64,000 nt of DNA from Tenebrio molitor (Eukaryota > Arthropoda > Insecta > Coleoptera > Tenebrionidae): the NCBI RefSeq assembly GCF_963966145.1, contig NC_091048.1, positions 21,266,001 through 21,330,000 on the forward strand. Direction: 5' to 3'. Of the stretch, positions 13,630 through 25,478 are shown piece by piece (within the stretch, counting starts at the first letter, position 1; each line of letters starts with the position of its first letter). Position numbers and translations under genes: made by a program. The notes under the pieces are model-generated. The model did no database searches and had not been told where the DNA came from. It saw only the letters and a program-made list of their open reading frames with translations.

Positions 13630-14311
13630 TTGTGGCAATTATACTTAAAAAAAAAGAAATACCTACGAGTGTACAATACAATATAAAGACAGTTCGTAAA
13701 AGTAAGTAAAGCACATAAAAGTAAACTAAGTACATAAATAAACGTAAAATAATAATATTTTGTGTACTCAATGGAAAACAGTCATTTTACTAGGTAGAAA
13801 TCAATACAGAAAAGTGCCACTTTACTCGTTAGCAACACTTTACTCATTAGCAACGCAGTAACACATTTCAATTGATTTATTTTCGCAATTAATGATAATA
13901 GTACAGTTGGTTAAATTGTGAAACAAAAGTCCTTCGTTGATGTGTTTGATAAGTCATTCCGACTAATTAGATGACAACTCTGACAGTATTTTTGATTAAC
14001 GTCCATGCTCATTTGATTTTTTTGTCAATTCTAATTTCTAACAAATCAGCGCAAATTTGAGCAGGGCCGGTTTCAAAATTTTCAAAAAAATTAACTTATT
14101 GTATCTTCATTGTCGAATACACTTTACTAAGAGTAATTTTAACTAAAACTCTTCAGAACAACGCATACTATCACATGTTAAAAGGAACGCTTCAACTTCG
14201 AAAACACCCTTTATTTTAAAATTTATGCAGTTATTACCTTTTCCAAAAAAAATGCCCACATAATATTTTCCAGTTTTCAAACTTTTTTGAGCTCTCCAAC
14301 TGAAAAACATC
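13630..14311. other. AT-rich spacer, nothing recognised
   Basis: I see short direct motifs (TTTACTCRTTAGCAACACT twice near 13822-13855) but no gene, RNA or bounded mobile element. Confidence 0.4.
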
Positions 14312-15059
14312 TATAGTCCATTTTTTAATTATAGTCCGATGTATCAATTAAAAAGCAGAACAACTGTCATATTGCTATCTCTTTTCAACATAATCTAAAC
14401 AAACTATTGAATTCTTGTACGTATTGTATTAAGCGTGTCCCACTATGCATCTCGCTTTAGCATGTGCGATTAGAGCAAGACGCGAATTGTACGTTTATTC
14501 CACTAGCGACGTCAAATTTTTAGGTTACGTTTTAACCACGTTATTTGTGATAATTTTGTTTAATTTTGCTTGAAATGTCCTCCGTATGATGCCAACGAAA
14601 AGCATGTGGACAGATCCTTTTACAGAATTTGTAAATTGCAAAAATAATATTGGAATTGCACGGAAACTTGCAAGACTGGAAGTTAACCAGGTAAGGGGGT
14701 AAACTAATTCATAGAGAGTTGTTTTGTGTTCATGGCGTTGCCGAAACAACATCTAGGAAGAAAGAAAGATAGTCTAAACGTGGTTGTTTAGTGCTGTTTT
14801 CAACAATTTTTAATATATCTGACCTATGCGTTCTGAAGGGAGCGGTTTTTTGAAAGATAAAATTAAAACGGAGGAATGAATTTGCAGAAATACCAAGAAA
14901 GCACGAAAGAACACAATATCTGTCTCATGTTGCCTAAATAAATTTTCAAATATTGGTAGAACCATGCACTGCTGTCAAATGTCGAAAGCAGACGCAGGTC
15001 ATGTCGACTTCTTGATTCGGACTAAGCTCATCGGACTATAATCAAAAAAATGGACCATA
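14312..15059. mobile_element. 748-bp TIR element
   Basis: Terminal inverted repeats of about 30 bp. The left reads TATAGTCCATTTTTTAATTA then TAGTCCGATG. The right reads CATCGGACTATAATC then AAAAAAATGGACCATA. The interior has no recognisable transposase, so it is non-autonomous. The target-site duplication is not clear. Confidence 0.75.
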
Positions 15060-15316
15060 GTAACATTTGACATACTTGTCTGCCAACGTCGTAGGTGGTA
15101 AATTTGAAGTCGCTTCTTGTGCTGCTGCTAATATTTAAGGAGACTCGTCGAGAAAGCTTCATCTGAGAGACTCACATTTTTCCCAATAATTTTGTTTGTT
15201 TACTTGTAACTACGCAAGTTTTGCAAAAACGCAACTTTGATTAAAGAAAGAAATTTGTAAAAAAAATAGTTTTTCATTCATTCATTCCATTGAGTACAGA
15301 AAAAATAGCATATTCA

Positions 15317-15429
15317 ACACGTAAGAAAAGTAAAGGTTTACTAGCTTGGGAAAATGTAATCTACTCGCTATTGCTCGTGAGTCACACATTTTTCACTAGC
15401 TAGTTAACCTTCACTTTTCTTTACTTGTA
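15317..15429. repeat. foldback element with CpG/CTCG-containing loop
   Basis: Inverted arms of about 40 bp: ACGTAAGAAAAGTAAAGG on the left and its approximate reverse complement before 15429 on the right. The loop is TACTCGCTATTGCTCGTGAG. It belongs to a class of short foldbacks with CTCG-type loops seen several times in this window. Confidence 0.65.
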
Positions 15430-15501
15430 AAACAATCTACTATTATATATGTACTTCGATGCACCATAAAACTGTTTGTTTTCAACAGATTATCTTCAAA
15501 T

Positions 15502-15798
15502 ATGGGAAATCCAAGTACAAGCACAAGTATTGGTAATCGATGTTTTATTTGTCGTAAGAATAAGAATCGAGAAGATGTTGTAAAAGTTACAGCAGGATTC
15601 GAAAGATTAATGATATTTAATGCATTAGTAGAAAAAGGAAATTACGAGTTGTTACCTATACTAAACAAAGTAGATTTTGTCTACGTACACGAAAGTTGCC
15701 AACTAGGAGGTATACGACAAGTATGCACAAAAGGAATACAAAGAAAAGATATGACATTTATGGCAAAAATTAGGAATTTCATTACAAACCTCAAATAA
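15502..15798 (+). pseudogene. unknown gene relic, N-terminal cysteine-motif fragment
   Basis: An open frame of 98 codons starts at ATG 15502 and ends at TAA 15796-15798. It follows a good splice-acceptor-like tract (TGTTTGTTTTCAACAG at about 15473-15488). The protein has CFICRKNK near residue 14, then an AGFERLMIFNALVEKGN helix-like stretch and a VHESC motif near residue 62. This looks like a treble-clef or zinc-binding arrangement (C-x2-C ... H-x3-C). I recall similar N-termini in uncharacterised arthropod proteins that end in a CXC-type cysteine cluster, and such a cluster is present 0.9 kb downstream. The frame ends early, so I treat it as a fragment. No function can be assigned. Confidence 0.45.
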
Positions 15799-16733
15799 AA
15801 TTATTCATTTAGCTTGCTGCTACTAATAAAATCAATAGTTATTTGTATCACTAGGCCAGAAACTGCACGTTTGCGAGCATGAGTACGGTTTGCACTACGA
15901 GTCGACAGACGAGTATTGCAAGTACGTAATTTTAATTGATTAATTTTAGTTAAATATTGCTTCTTTGTAGTTTGTACGTTGTTATAAATAGAAAAACATT
16001 TTTAACGAGCCATCCACAGAACAAACATTGACGTTTGATAGAATTCTGATAACAAATGCCAACCGAAACCGATGACAACTCGAAATCCCTACTTTTAGCC
16101 GGACTAGGCCGGCAATGCATGTGTTTCTGGACGATTTCGAGATCTGTAATTTACCAAATTCCGGCCGGCGGCACGAAAAATAAATAACACGTTCCCATTG
16201 ACCCTCTGCTGCTTTATCGACATATAAGCGTAATTAAAAAACAGATAATGAACTGCAAGAATACATAGGAAATATAAATTAGCTCCTTACCTAGAATCTT
16301 GGTACGATGATGGAGATATGCGGAAAAAAGCTAAAGTCTACTTTTTATAAGTTTTTCAAAAAGTGTCTGAAAAATGCCAACGATATCAATTCTTTTACGC
16401 ACATTATCGATGATGGTATACTATTGCATCACGCTAAATGACAAATTAACGAGAAATTTTCATCAATATTTGACAGTTATGTCAAGAAGATATGCAGCTG
16501 AAAGTTACGTAAGGAAAATTTTTGTCAAATGAAAATAACAAAGCTAGATTTAGTTAATTCCACATCTCGCAAATAATAAAATAACAACCAAACAAGTAGA
16601 TACCGATGCTGATAGATTATTATTTTTTTAAATCACCAAGATGTAAAACACCACAAAAAGTCTATTCATCAGCCAGTCTTAACAAGATCCCTGTATGTAA
16701 AAGCATGAGTGCTATTTTGACATGCATTCACAG

Positions 16734-16981
16734 GTTGTGGCCGTGGAGGAAATTGCGGATGTCGAAAAACTAGGATCTTCTGCACGCAAGCTTGTAGGGA
16801 ATGCAATGGTGATACTTGGACTAATTGTCCACCAGTAATGACTTTGGAACAAAATGAAATAGAAGAGGAAGAAATTATCGAAAAAATTCTAAATAATATT
16901 TTTAATATGTACCTAGGTACGGTCGGTGGACAAATAAAACTGGGACACTTAAAATGTAATCTATGTAAATCAGACCATTGA
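16734..16981 (+). pseudogene. unknown gene relic, CXC-type cysteine cluster exon
   Basis: An open stretch follows the splice acceptor TTCACAG (AG at 16732-16733). It encodes GCGRGGNCGCRKTRIFC then TQACRECNGDTWTNC, that is C-x-C-x6-C-x3-C-x2-C-x6-C, followed by an acidic EQNEIEEEEIIEKI helix. The spacing resembles a Tesmin/TSO1-like CXC zinc-binding half-motif found at the C-terminus of uncharacterised insect proteins. The reading frame runs into a MITE at 16918 and stops inside it at 16979-16981. Beyond the MITE the original frame would have ended within a few codons, next to an AATAAA at about 17143. Together with 15502-15798 it may be one gene that lost its middle. Function unknown. Confidence 0.45.
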
Positions 16982-17128
16982 ATTGTTAATATATTTGTCA
17001 GTATCTATAGAATATGTCATACGAAAGTTAACCTATTTGTGACAAAGCCGTATTTAAACGATGCAAATTTGTAAATTTTGACTTATGTGATTGTCATTTT
17101 TGTCCCAGTTTTATTTGTTCATCGACTG
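16920..17128. mobile_element. 209-bp Tc1/mariner-type MITE
   Basis: Terminal inverted repeats: the left reads CGGTCGGTGGACAAATAAAA then CTGGGACA, and the right reads TGTCCCAGTTTTATTTGTTC then ATCGACTG. TA dinucleotides flank both ends (16918-16919 and 17129-17130), the Tc1/mariner target duplication. It sits at the 3' end of the cysteine-cluster exon and replaces its natural stop. No coding capacity of its own. Confidence 0.9.
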
Positions 17129-17130
17129 TA

Positions 17131-17839
17131 CATATTATTTTAAATAAATCTAAGTTATAAAAAGATTGAAAATACATAGTTATGTTTTTTCCCTTATACT
17201 TTCCGAGAATTTCTTAAATTTATTTTACAAAAAAAAAAATGAGAAATAGCTATTTATAATAAATTAAAGTTGGATATTTTCTATAATTACATATTTCTAA
17301 ATTAAAAGGTGGAATCAAAATTGTTCTGTTTTCGTTACTATAGAGAAACAATTTTGTTTATAAAACAAAAATAATTTTGTGAAGGCGTGTAAGGTGTCCG
17401 CTCGAGTAAATTTACGGAACTCAAATTAGTATTCAAATATGCTAATAGATTTTTTTTTTGACAATCCAACCCGAAAATTTTTAACCAATCAAATTGCAGC
17501 ACCGGGCAGAGTGAAAAAACAATGGGCAGTTTTTCAGCGAAAAAATTTATGTCAAAATGAAACGTCAAATTTATTATGTCAACTCGATAACAATTTTCAA
17601 GTCGAATACAATTCGTGGTCTAATTTTTTCCAACAAAATTTGTCATTTAAGACATGAGTAGCTTTTGCAAAGAAAATTACACGAGTCGACGAAGCTTATT
17701 GTATTATTGTTGAAAAATTTTAGTTTTCCGAGTTTTTAAAAATTTCCTGATGAGAGCTTCAATTTTCAAGTTGTAAAGGTTTTTGCAATTTGAATTGAAT
17801 TGATCATAATCGGAGTAGTTGTGACCGGTTCCCGGATAA
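17131..17839. other. AT-rich spacer, nothing recognised
   Basis: No coding, RNA or bounded mobile element signal was found. Confidence 0.4.
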
Positions 17840-18921
17840 CGCCCTTTTTGGCTAGCGAACCTCCACGCAGGTTTTGAGGACGCATTCGTGGGTGCGATCC
17901 GAAAACCCTGTACATCCATATTACCTGCAAATCCTTCATCCGTCCCGTCATTGTACCGTGCCCCCATCTACACCACTTTATACCCAGCTCGCCTCCACCA
18001 AATCTTCGCCTGCAAGAGAAGAATGATCCGCAAGACCTTTGACTCGCCTACAGGTTCCCCTCCAATAACCTACATCATGAAACTAACACAATCCCGATCC
18101 AAACCCGTCTCAAACAACTCCAGAGCCGCTACGTGATCCGCACCCTAAATTCCAATAACCCCATTGCCGTCCAAACCTTCCACACCTCCTTCAACTACCC
18201 GACCCGTGACGGCCGCCTCCTCAATAAAATCCAGAAAATTCCCAAGCGCAAACCAAAAAACCAAAACACCCCCCAACAGCCCTCCACTCATCAACCTACA
18301 CCGACCTTCCGGACGACCTCCAGGAGCTTGTGGACTCGACCCCCTTGACCATGCGGTAACCGTTGACGATATCAGGACCTTCCCGAAACAAGAACATCTG
18401 CTCCTGTAAACCCATCCACCCTGTTCTTTGTTCTTTTTCTCCTTTTCTCTCTTCGAGACAACTAGACCGACAGGACCCAGAAGCCCCAACGACCACCACT
18501 GAAGCAGGGCCAACCAGCCACGGGACCCCCAAGGACGACCAAGACACCATCTACGTCCCCCTGTCCCCACTGAGCCACTCAGTCGAGGATTTCCTGCAGT
18601 TTTTCCCCAGCGCGAATGCGGGAGTCCAAACTGAAGCCGGCTGCAGACGCACCCCCCACAACCCCCATGTCAATAAGACTAAATTGTAATCGTCAAACTT
18701 TTTTTCTTTTTTTTACAGTCCAAATTATAAACAAACTTTTTTTCTTCTTGTTTTTACCGTCTTTTTATTATATCGAGTCACTAAAATTAAACATAAAAAA
18801 ACCCAGTGCTGAAAAGGCCCTAAGCCTCAGCAACGCTCTTGTAAATTTGCAATTAGTTAAGTAGAATATTTAAATGTAACACAAAAAAAAAACGAAAATA
18901 AATGTATTTGATTTGATTTGT
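17840..18921 (+). pseudogene. jockey-like LINE, 3' end of ORF2 plus 3' UTR
   Basis: 5'-truncated non-LTR retrotransposon on the plus strand. Across frameshifts, 17860-18150 encodes segments of the post-RT region: a CDPKTLY block, then SFIRPVI, YRAPIYTT, LHQIFACKRR and TRLKQLQSRYVIRTLNSNNP. The ORF ends at TAA 18357-18359 after TDLPDDLQELVDSTP. The strongly C-rich 3' UTR (18360-18880) is followed by an A-rich tract and an ATTTGATTTGATTTG tail at about 18907-18921, the simple-repeat tail typical of this clade. Frameshifts show that it is dead. The strand asymmetry (C over G) creates long opposing frames that are not genes. Confidence 0.8.
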
Positions 18922-19250
18922 TGAACCTCCACTACGTGGTTGGAAAAAACTTCGGAATTACCGAGTGTTGGCCGTTTAGATCAATATCACGCTCATGGGC
19001 TGTAAAAGTGCCACAATTCAAAAATACGATTTTTAAGTTATCATAGGTCCCAACAGGGCAAACTAAGCAGTTTTAATATTAGATCGCCATATAGCGGAAA
19101 AAGTCAGCATTGCCTGCTGTGCTTCCAAAACAATTGAAACTTTACTCAAAATGTGATTTTTAGAGTTGTGTCACTATTGCAGTCCACGAGCGGTAATATC
19201 CCAAGACTTTATAATTTTCTTCGCAACCGTTGAAAAATGGGAATTCGGAT
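18922..19250. other. spacer, nothing recognised
   Basis: Unique sequence between the LINE tail and hairpin repeat B copy 2; no feature supported. Confidence 0.4.
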
Positions 19251-19432
19251 CGTCGCATCAGACAAAATAATTTGATTAATAATTATTATCAGAAAGGGTT
19301 TTAACGTATCTAGTAGTGAAAAAAATAGTATATAAACCACGGTGAAGAAGTCCCTTATAGCTTTCGCGTCTTAATCTTGGCGCTCTGGCTATAATCATGA
19401 ACTTCTTCACCTTGGGGTATAATATACTATTA
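19251..19432. repeat. dispersed hairpin repeat B, copy 2
   Basis: Same orientation as 13419-13629 and nearly identical over the first 80 bp and the hairpin arms. It differs by a deletion of about 27 bp at the apex, where copy 1 has the GGGCGCGCC core. The stem here has compensating-looking changes (GAAGAAG and CTTCTTC in place of GGAGAAG and CTTCTCC), so the hairpin is maintained. Confidence 0.8.
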
Positions 19433-20074
19433 TTGATAAATGATTAAACAAAAATAACAACAGGCTGTTAGATCAACTCACTCTACCTAAATATGTAATT
19501 TCACACAAATAGTTAAACCAGGGTAAATTTTAAAATATTTATTAAATCCCGCAATTTTTGCTCTTGTGACTACAGTACCTTTTAACACAGAGCTAAAGTA
19601 TACATATAACACGTAATAGAAATTAAAAAAATCGATTAAAAAAAACAAGAATTAACCTCAACGCACACGGTTAAGGTAACAAATAATAATAATAATTTAA
19701 GAGGAACTAATTTTATTATGGATATCATCACAATGTCTTATTATGGAATCATAATAATTAATGAATTAATTAATTTATAACGTCTATGGGCCGTATCACG
19801 ACACGCTTATTAAATTTAATCATGATTCTAATTACCTTGGTGACGAATTCATCTCTTTCTGGCAGGTTACAATTGCATAAATCTATATCATGTTATGTTT
19901 ACTTTAATCACTACTCTAATTATCGGCAACTTTAATAACGGTGTCGTTATACGGCCCAATGTGTTTCTCGTTGTTAAACCCATACACATTTTTTTTGACT
20001 GATAGTACAAATTACCCAATTAATTAAATGTTTTGCTCGCTCACTGAAGTAAATAATAGTTATTTACACAATTA
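19433..20074. other. AT-rich unique DNA, nothing recognised
   Basis: No coding or mobile element signal. Several TAATTA/TTAATTAA cores occur, but composition alone explains them. Confidence 0.35.
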
Positions 20075-20190
20075 GTGGGATAAAAGCAATATTCGCAGCA
20101 GGATTCGAGTGTGAAGATTGCAGATGACGAGGGCGTTAGCCCGAGTTCATCTGTAATCACACGAGTTTCCTGTAATATGCTTTAGCCCAC
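20075..20190. repeat. 116-bp foldback element
   Basis: Long imperfect palindrome. GTGGGATAAAAGCAATATT at the left pairs with AATATGCTTTAGCCCAC at the right. The inner arms GATTCGAGTGTGA and TCACACGAGTTTCC also pair, and the apex is GAGGGCGTTAGCCC. It is one of the short CpG-rich-loop foldbacks of this window. Confidence 0.8.
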
Positions 20191-20261
20191 GTGTTATGTA
20201 CAAAATTTTATCTAAGACCGCCCCGAATTAAAAAAAAAGGTAAATCTTATTTATTTCCGCC

Positions 20262-20417
20262 AGTTTCATTACACCACTCAGTGGAATAATGACTAACTTA
20301 TCCCACTGAGTGGGGTAATGAAGCTCACTTATCCCACTGAGTGGAGTAATGAAATGCGTCCGGTAATGAAGTTCCTTATTCCACTCAAATGAGTGGGATA
20401 AGTGTCATTTATCCCAC
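20262..20417. repeat. array of CCACTSAGTGG palindromes
   Basis: Palindromes CCACTCAGTGG (20274-20284), CCACTGAGTGG (20303-20313 and 20334-20344) and CCACTCAAATGAGTGG (20381-20396) lie in a row, each beside TTATCCCAC- or GTAATGAA-type flanks. The unit spacing is irregular (29, 31 and about 47 bp). It sits next to the foldback at 20075-20190, which has the same GTGGGATAA end, so it may derive from nested insertions of that element. Confidence 0.8.
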
Positions 20418-20554
20418 GGGATTAGATAAAAAAATAAGTACATTTATTGTTGAAATTATGTAATTATAATCTAAGGTTTATTGAAGACATTTATTAAATG
20501 CCCAGAAACAGTGGCAATCATCAGAAAATAGATTAAATGGAAAAAAAAATATGT

Positions 20555-20626
20555 GGGCTCGTCCGGGATTTGAACCCGGGACCTCCCGCACCCTAAGCGG
20601 AAATCATACCCCTAGACCAACGAGCC
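20555..20626 (-). tRNA. tRNA-Pro (anticodon AGG), copy 1
   Basis: A 72-nt gene read on the minus strand. The acceptor stem is GGCTCGT pairing with ACGAGCC, with discriminator C. The anticodon stem TCCGC/GCGGG holds the loop TTAGGGT (anticodon AGG). The T arm is CCGGG-TTCAAAT-CCCGG. Internal promoter boxes are intact: A box TGGTCTAGGGG and B box GGTTCAAATCC. No intron is present. A T-run (TTTTTTTTT in the sense strand) lies just downstream, at 20541-20549, as a Pol III terminator. It is identical to the copy at 20932-21003. Confidence 0.97.
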
Positions 20627-20931
20627 AGTCACTTTGTTTAAACAAATAAAATGAAATTCTGATATTACGACATGAATAGAATTTTTACTATTTAAGCGAC
20701 TCTAAAAATATTTATTAATAAATATTCTATTTTCACTTTCACTCTATCAACGAGAGTGCAACGAACTAAAAGATTTCATTTTCATTCGTTCTGTTTTTTA
20801 AACATTTGCGAGTATTCATTTGTCGAAAAGCTGACTAATTATAATTACAAAAATGTTAAAAACACTAAAAATCATAGTTACCAATCAACTTACACCCATT
20901 CTAATAATTTAAAAATTAAAAAAAATCCTCC

Positions 20932-21003
20932 GGGCTCGTCCGGGATTTGAACCCGGGACCTCCCGCACCCTAAGCGGAAATCATACCCCTAGACCAACGA
21001 GCC
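20932..21003 (-). tRNA. tRNA-Pro (anticodon AGG), copy 2
   Basis: Identical over 72 nt to the first copy, in the same orientation, with 305 bp between them. It is followed on the sense strand by TCC and then a run of eight T residues (a Pol III terminator). The flanks differ between copies apart from the A/T richness. This points to an old tandem duplication or to sequence homogenisation of the gene bodies. Confidence 0.97.
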
Positions 21004-24000
21004 GCTCGATAACATTTAACCGTGTGGACGCTTACAATGTACACATTACACCCAATCAATAAATTTTCAGTATTACATAACTTTATTAAAATAAATTACT
21101 AATTTATTATCTTTAACATTGACCATTTCATTAAATCACAATGTAACTTCATATTTTTATAATATCTACATAAAATAATTTTATAGGTCAATAAAAAAAA
21201 AATCATATTTTTAAATCTTATAAACCGTTGCACTACTGAGAAATTTGTTCCGATTGTTTAACTCGTTTACCAATTAGCACGTCATCATTTCTCTAGCAAT
21301 TAGTGTAAAGGAAAGTCGCCCAATACATTGAAAACACCAGGTTAAAGAGGGTGCCAAACGAGCCCAGTGAAGCTCTAGGGGTGAACAGGATAATCACATT
21401 ACGTTAATAAAATCGCTTAAGGAAGACAAATCCAATAAACGCGCCATTTTCTAAAGACGCCGAAAGAATGTAAGAAGGGGCGACACCACCTCGCCATGAA
21501 AATTGAAAATTTTCTCAACAATCGAAACAACACGACGTCCTGTTTTTCGTTGACAATGATAAAGGTACTTCAAAGCTGTGCAACAAGTTGCAGGTGATCG
21601 ATTGACGAGTAAATAAATCAAGTCTTAACTTACTTAGTTGTAGATTGACACAGAAAACTGCAGGTGAAGCCATAACAGATGTCAGACTGGCATTTTCTCT
21701 GGTTTCGTTTGATCTGTAACAAACAAATAAATAATTTATTTTATCAACGCCGACGTAATCTTTATCTAAATTTCTCGTGATCCCCTAATCCCTTTGAGGT
21801 TAGTAACGAGTCGACTCCAAGGCAACACCACAGCGTTTCACTGTTTGCGCCTTGGGGATGAATCAAAAGCATGCATAACAGGAATTCCGCCAGTAGCATC
21901 CAGAAAACTGGAGCACGGCATGTTGGTTGGGGTTGAAGGACCCATAAATTGTCCCAACAGAACGTGTCGTGATATCAAGCAAACTCCACGTCATATCGAA
22001 GGCAAATAAGTGGAACAGGAACATCATTAAGTGTCCTCCAGAACTAGTAAAGCGAGAATAATCCCCCATTTAGGACTAATGTTTCTCATCGAAGTGGTCG
22101 ATCTCGACACAAGGAGCAGTGGATGGAACACGCCGAACTTTGAGTTTCTGCGGTTTGCGGTCCGAACGGATTACACCGGGCCAGGACCCAGTTGCGAATT
22201 TTAGCACCTCCAAACGCCGAATCTACATTATGAAAGGGTAGGGACAGATTCGTCAGAAAGGTGAACCCCAAGCGCACCATTATTAGAACCCATCATTCCG
22301 ATTCCACTCTTGGAGGCCACGTGGAAGATAACGTGACCTACTTTATTCGTCCCTTTCAGCTTCACTCTATTCTATGCATATTTTACAATGGCCGGTGAAT
22401 TTTCAACATACCAGACGCATATTGCCGCGACCCTCCTATTCACCATATCTGGCATCCATTTATACCCCACCGTTTATTCCCAAAATTAAAAGAATGCCTT
22501 TGAATGTTATTTTCAGAATTTCAGCATTTTTCCAAAAAATCCATCAGTCTTTAAGTAACCATAAATGTGAGTAACGGTGACTCATTTACATAGGAACCGT
22601 TCTCAAAACAAAATTGATGTTGAATGGCCCGAGTTAAGCCATATGTTTTCAAATATTTTGTTTTCCACAGCCGCTCTTGATCATACATTTTTCAAAACAT
22701 ATGATAAATGAAAATTATTCAGCTCGATTATAGGTAGACCTGACAATCAAATTTCTCACTATCAACTCAACATTTTGATATTAGCCACGAATTTTCCCAA
22801 GATTTGAAATCAGACAAACCGATTGGGTATAAGAGAATAATTGTTCTACGCTTCCTCGACTATTTTATCTTGCTGCATTGAAACACTGACAATTGCGCGC
22901 AAAGATTATCAATCAAGTCTTCGAAGAAAAGGTGTTTCTACAGTTTACAAACACACTGTTAGAACCTGTATGTCTTGTTTTTTCTGTGACAATGTGTCTA
23001 CACATTATGCTTTCCACATCGCAGAACTGCAAGCCCACATAGGAAAATTCACGGAATTTAATGGCAAGGCGTGTATATGCGAACAATAGGCAATACAATA
23101 AGCTTCAATGAGCTGAAAGCTTAACCTTGAATGTCTGGACTAGAATGGAGCTAAATTTAATCGAAAATTTAGTGCCAAGTACAAGAAACAAACAAGAAAT
23201 GACAGGGAAAAAAGGCTTAATTAAATATCAGTAGAGTGCTCACCGGATATACCGCTGATTAGTATACACCGCGGATTTATTCTACTCCCCGATCCTTTGA
23301 AAGAGATTCTGCAGCTGTCGCTTGCAGCACGCTTCGCTTATAACTGGAAGGCACTGTGGTTAAATGCATTTACGAGTATTATAAACATATCACTATCATT
23401 TTTTAAGACTTTGGCCTAAACGAACGCGAAACACGTTGTTCAATATTCGGCCTCATGCCTGAAAAGTGATCTGACAACGCACTTATATCGAAAATAATTT
23501 ACACATAAATTATGAATTTAATCTGTTCGGCTACATTCTTTTGTTATTTTCGCTATAGTTAAGAATTCATTTTAAATTTATTTTGAAATAACTTGCGACG
23601 TACCCGATCGTCACATTTCCTCATTGATTTCCTTGATTTTCTCAATCAAACGTTTATCGTGTCTTCAGTGAAATTACAAAGCAAGCCAATGTCGCGAATT
23701 GTTACGAGAATCATTTAAGCTTTGTATTCAATTCCATTTTCGATAATAATAGATTACCATTAAAAAAATTACATAAATAGCATTTTCGTTCAATCTAGTG
23801 CAACGAATAAAACGATATTTAAAAAAAATCTCAGAAAAGACAGTTCTAATGAGAAAATATGAAGAGTTTCAAAATAGTAAAGACCACATTTCGAATAATC
23901 CATTTCACTGACAGTCTATTCAAGACGGGGCTTCAATTAATTCCCCCAGTGTACATATTAAAAGGCAGACATGAATTTCTTACGAGAAAACCAATTATGT

Positions 24001-25478
24001 CTTCTAGTACTAACTTGCTCTTGCATGCGGAAAGATAAATTAGAAGACACGCCAGACGACTGCAACTTTTCCTACAACGATAAATATAACATCTAATTAT
24101 TTAGTTCTTAGTTTAAATGTTACTCGGTTAACACAATAATACAATTGAGTTCGCGAAGCGGCTTACCAAAGAACATTTCACCGTATTTATTAGATAGAAG
24201 AGCACTTACACAGCGGGCTCAACATTTATCCCCCCAAAAACAGTTAATTGTTTCGGGTTTCGTTACGAAAGCTATTTCATGCCGTTCACCTGGCCGAAAT
24301 TACACCTTCTTCCACTTTGGGTTTGCTGATTTCATCGATTAAAAATGCACAGTATTGTTCGCCAAATATAGACGTTCGTTCGCGCCGTTTAACCGAACTT
24401 CTGTTAACGTGTAATCGAGAGCTTCGACAGCCAATTCATTAATGGACCGATTCTAACCGTGAACTAGGCCATTATTTCACAACAATGGATAGTTTTAAAG
24501 ACAGGTGTTTATTGTAATATACTAACATCGACCTGTATTAGTATCGATTCATTTTCAACATCGCTCACCGCCATATCTTCGTCGTAGCTGGATAATCGAC
24601 TGCCTATTTCGTAACGACCAGAAAAGTTTATTGGTCGCCTTTCCAATTCCAAATTGTTTGGTCACATTCTATTATCTTACTGAATTAATCTCCTATCTAT
24701 TATAAAAACAGATATTTATCATCTTTCATAATCATTGTGCCCCGATTCCACCGTTAACTTTCTACTTCTTCAACTAAGACTATTCGTCATAATATAATCA
24801 ACGTTTTCCATTTTTACCAACTTCATTTCTGTACATTCACAATTTGCGTCCAATGCATTTGCACATCAAATTTTGTTCTATTTCTGGTATAGCAGTAAAA
24901 AAAAAACGAAACTAACTAAAAAAAATATCCCAACCCTCGAACTTCTCAAGTATCGTTTACTATATCATTTAAAATTATTCCCTTACTAAATAAGGACATT
25001 AATGGGTACAATTACCCTTACGCTGGTTTCATTTGTTTTGTTGTAACTTTTTCAATATATACTTACACAGAGTACAGATCCATTTTATTTAACTTCTTCA
25101 TTACAATCTGCAAATTTTAACATACAAGAAAATAAAAATTTGTTTATGAAAAAAAATTAATTCATTATACTTATTATTATTTACAATATACACTTAAGAA
25201 CGCCAGAGCCTCATTCACCAATTAATCAAAAACACAAAACACAAACATTCGTTGCAATTACAGTAAATTTATAAAGACCAATTCCAATAAATTAATATTG
25301 CTTTTAGATTAGCCTACTTGTCTTGGTGAATTACTATACATTTCTCAATAATTTGATACAAATGTTAAAAATCTTAAACTAAGAATCAAATTACATAAAA
25401 AGTCATCGACTCCAACATATTGGCACAATTTTTGATCTCAAAAATAGAAGTACATATTCATATACATATGTAGGTACA
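21004..25478. other. unique DNA, no gene recognised
   Basis: No exon, RNA gene or bounded transposon could be supported in this 4.5-kb stretch. About 21770-22350 is GC-balanced with CpGs; the remainder is AT-rich. Open frames (up to 82 codons) lack recognisable domains. Confidence 0.4.

Noticed and set aside
18145..18570. 141-codon open frame, minus strand
   Set aside because: It is the antisense shadow of the C-rich jockey-like LINE end and 3' UTR; the real signal is on the plus strand.
20262..20417. Possible CRISPR-like array
   Set aside because: The repeats are short palindromes with irregular spacing in a eukaryotic setting, with no constant spacer length and no cas genes.
22841..23089. 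82-codon cysteine-containing open frame
   Set aside because: Cysteine spacing does not fit a known zinc finger, and the frame has no start context or neighbours.
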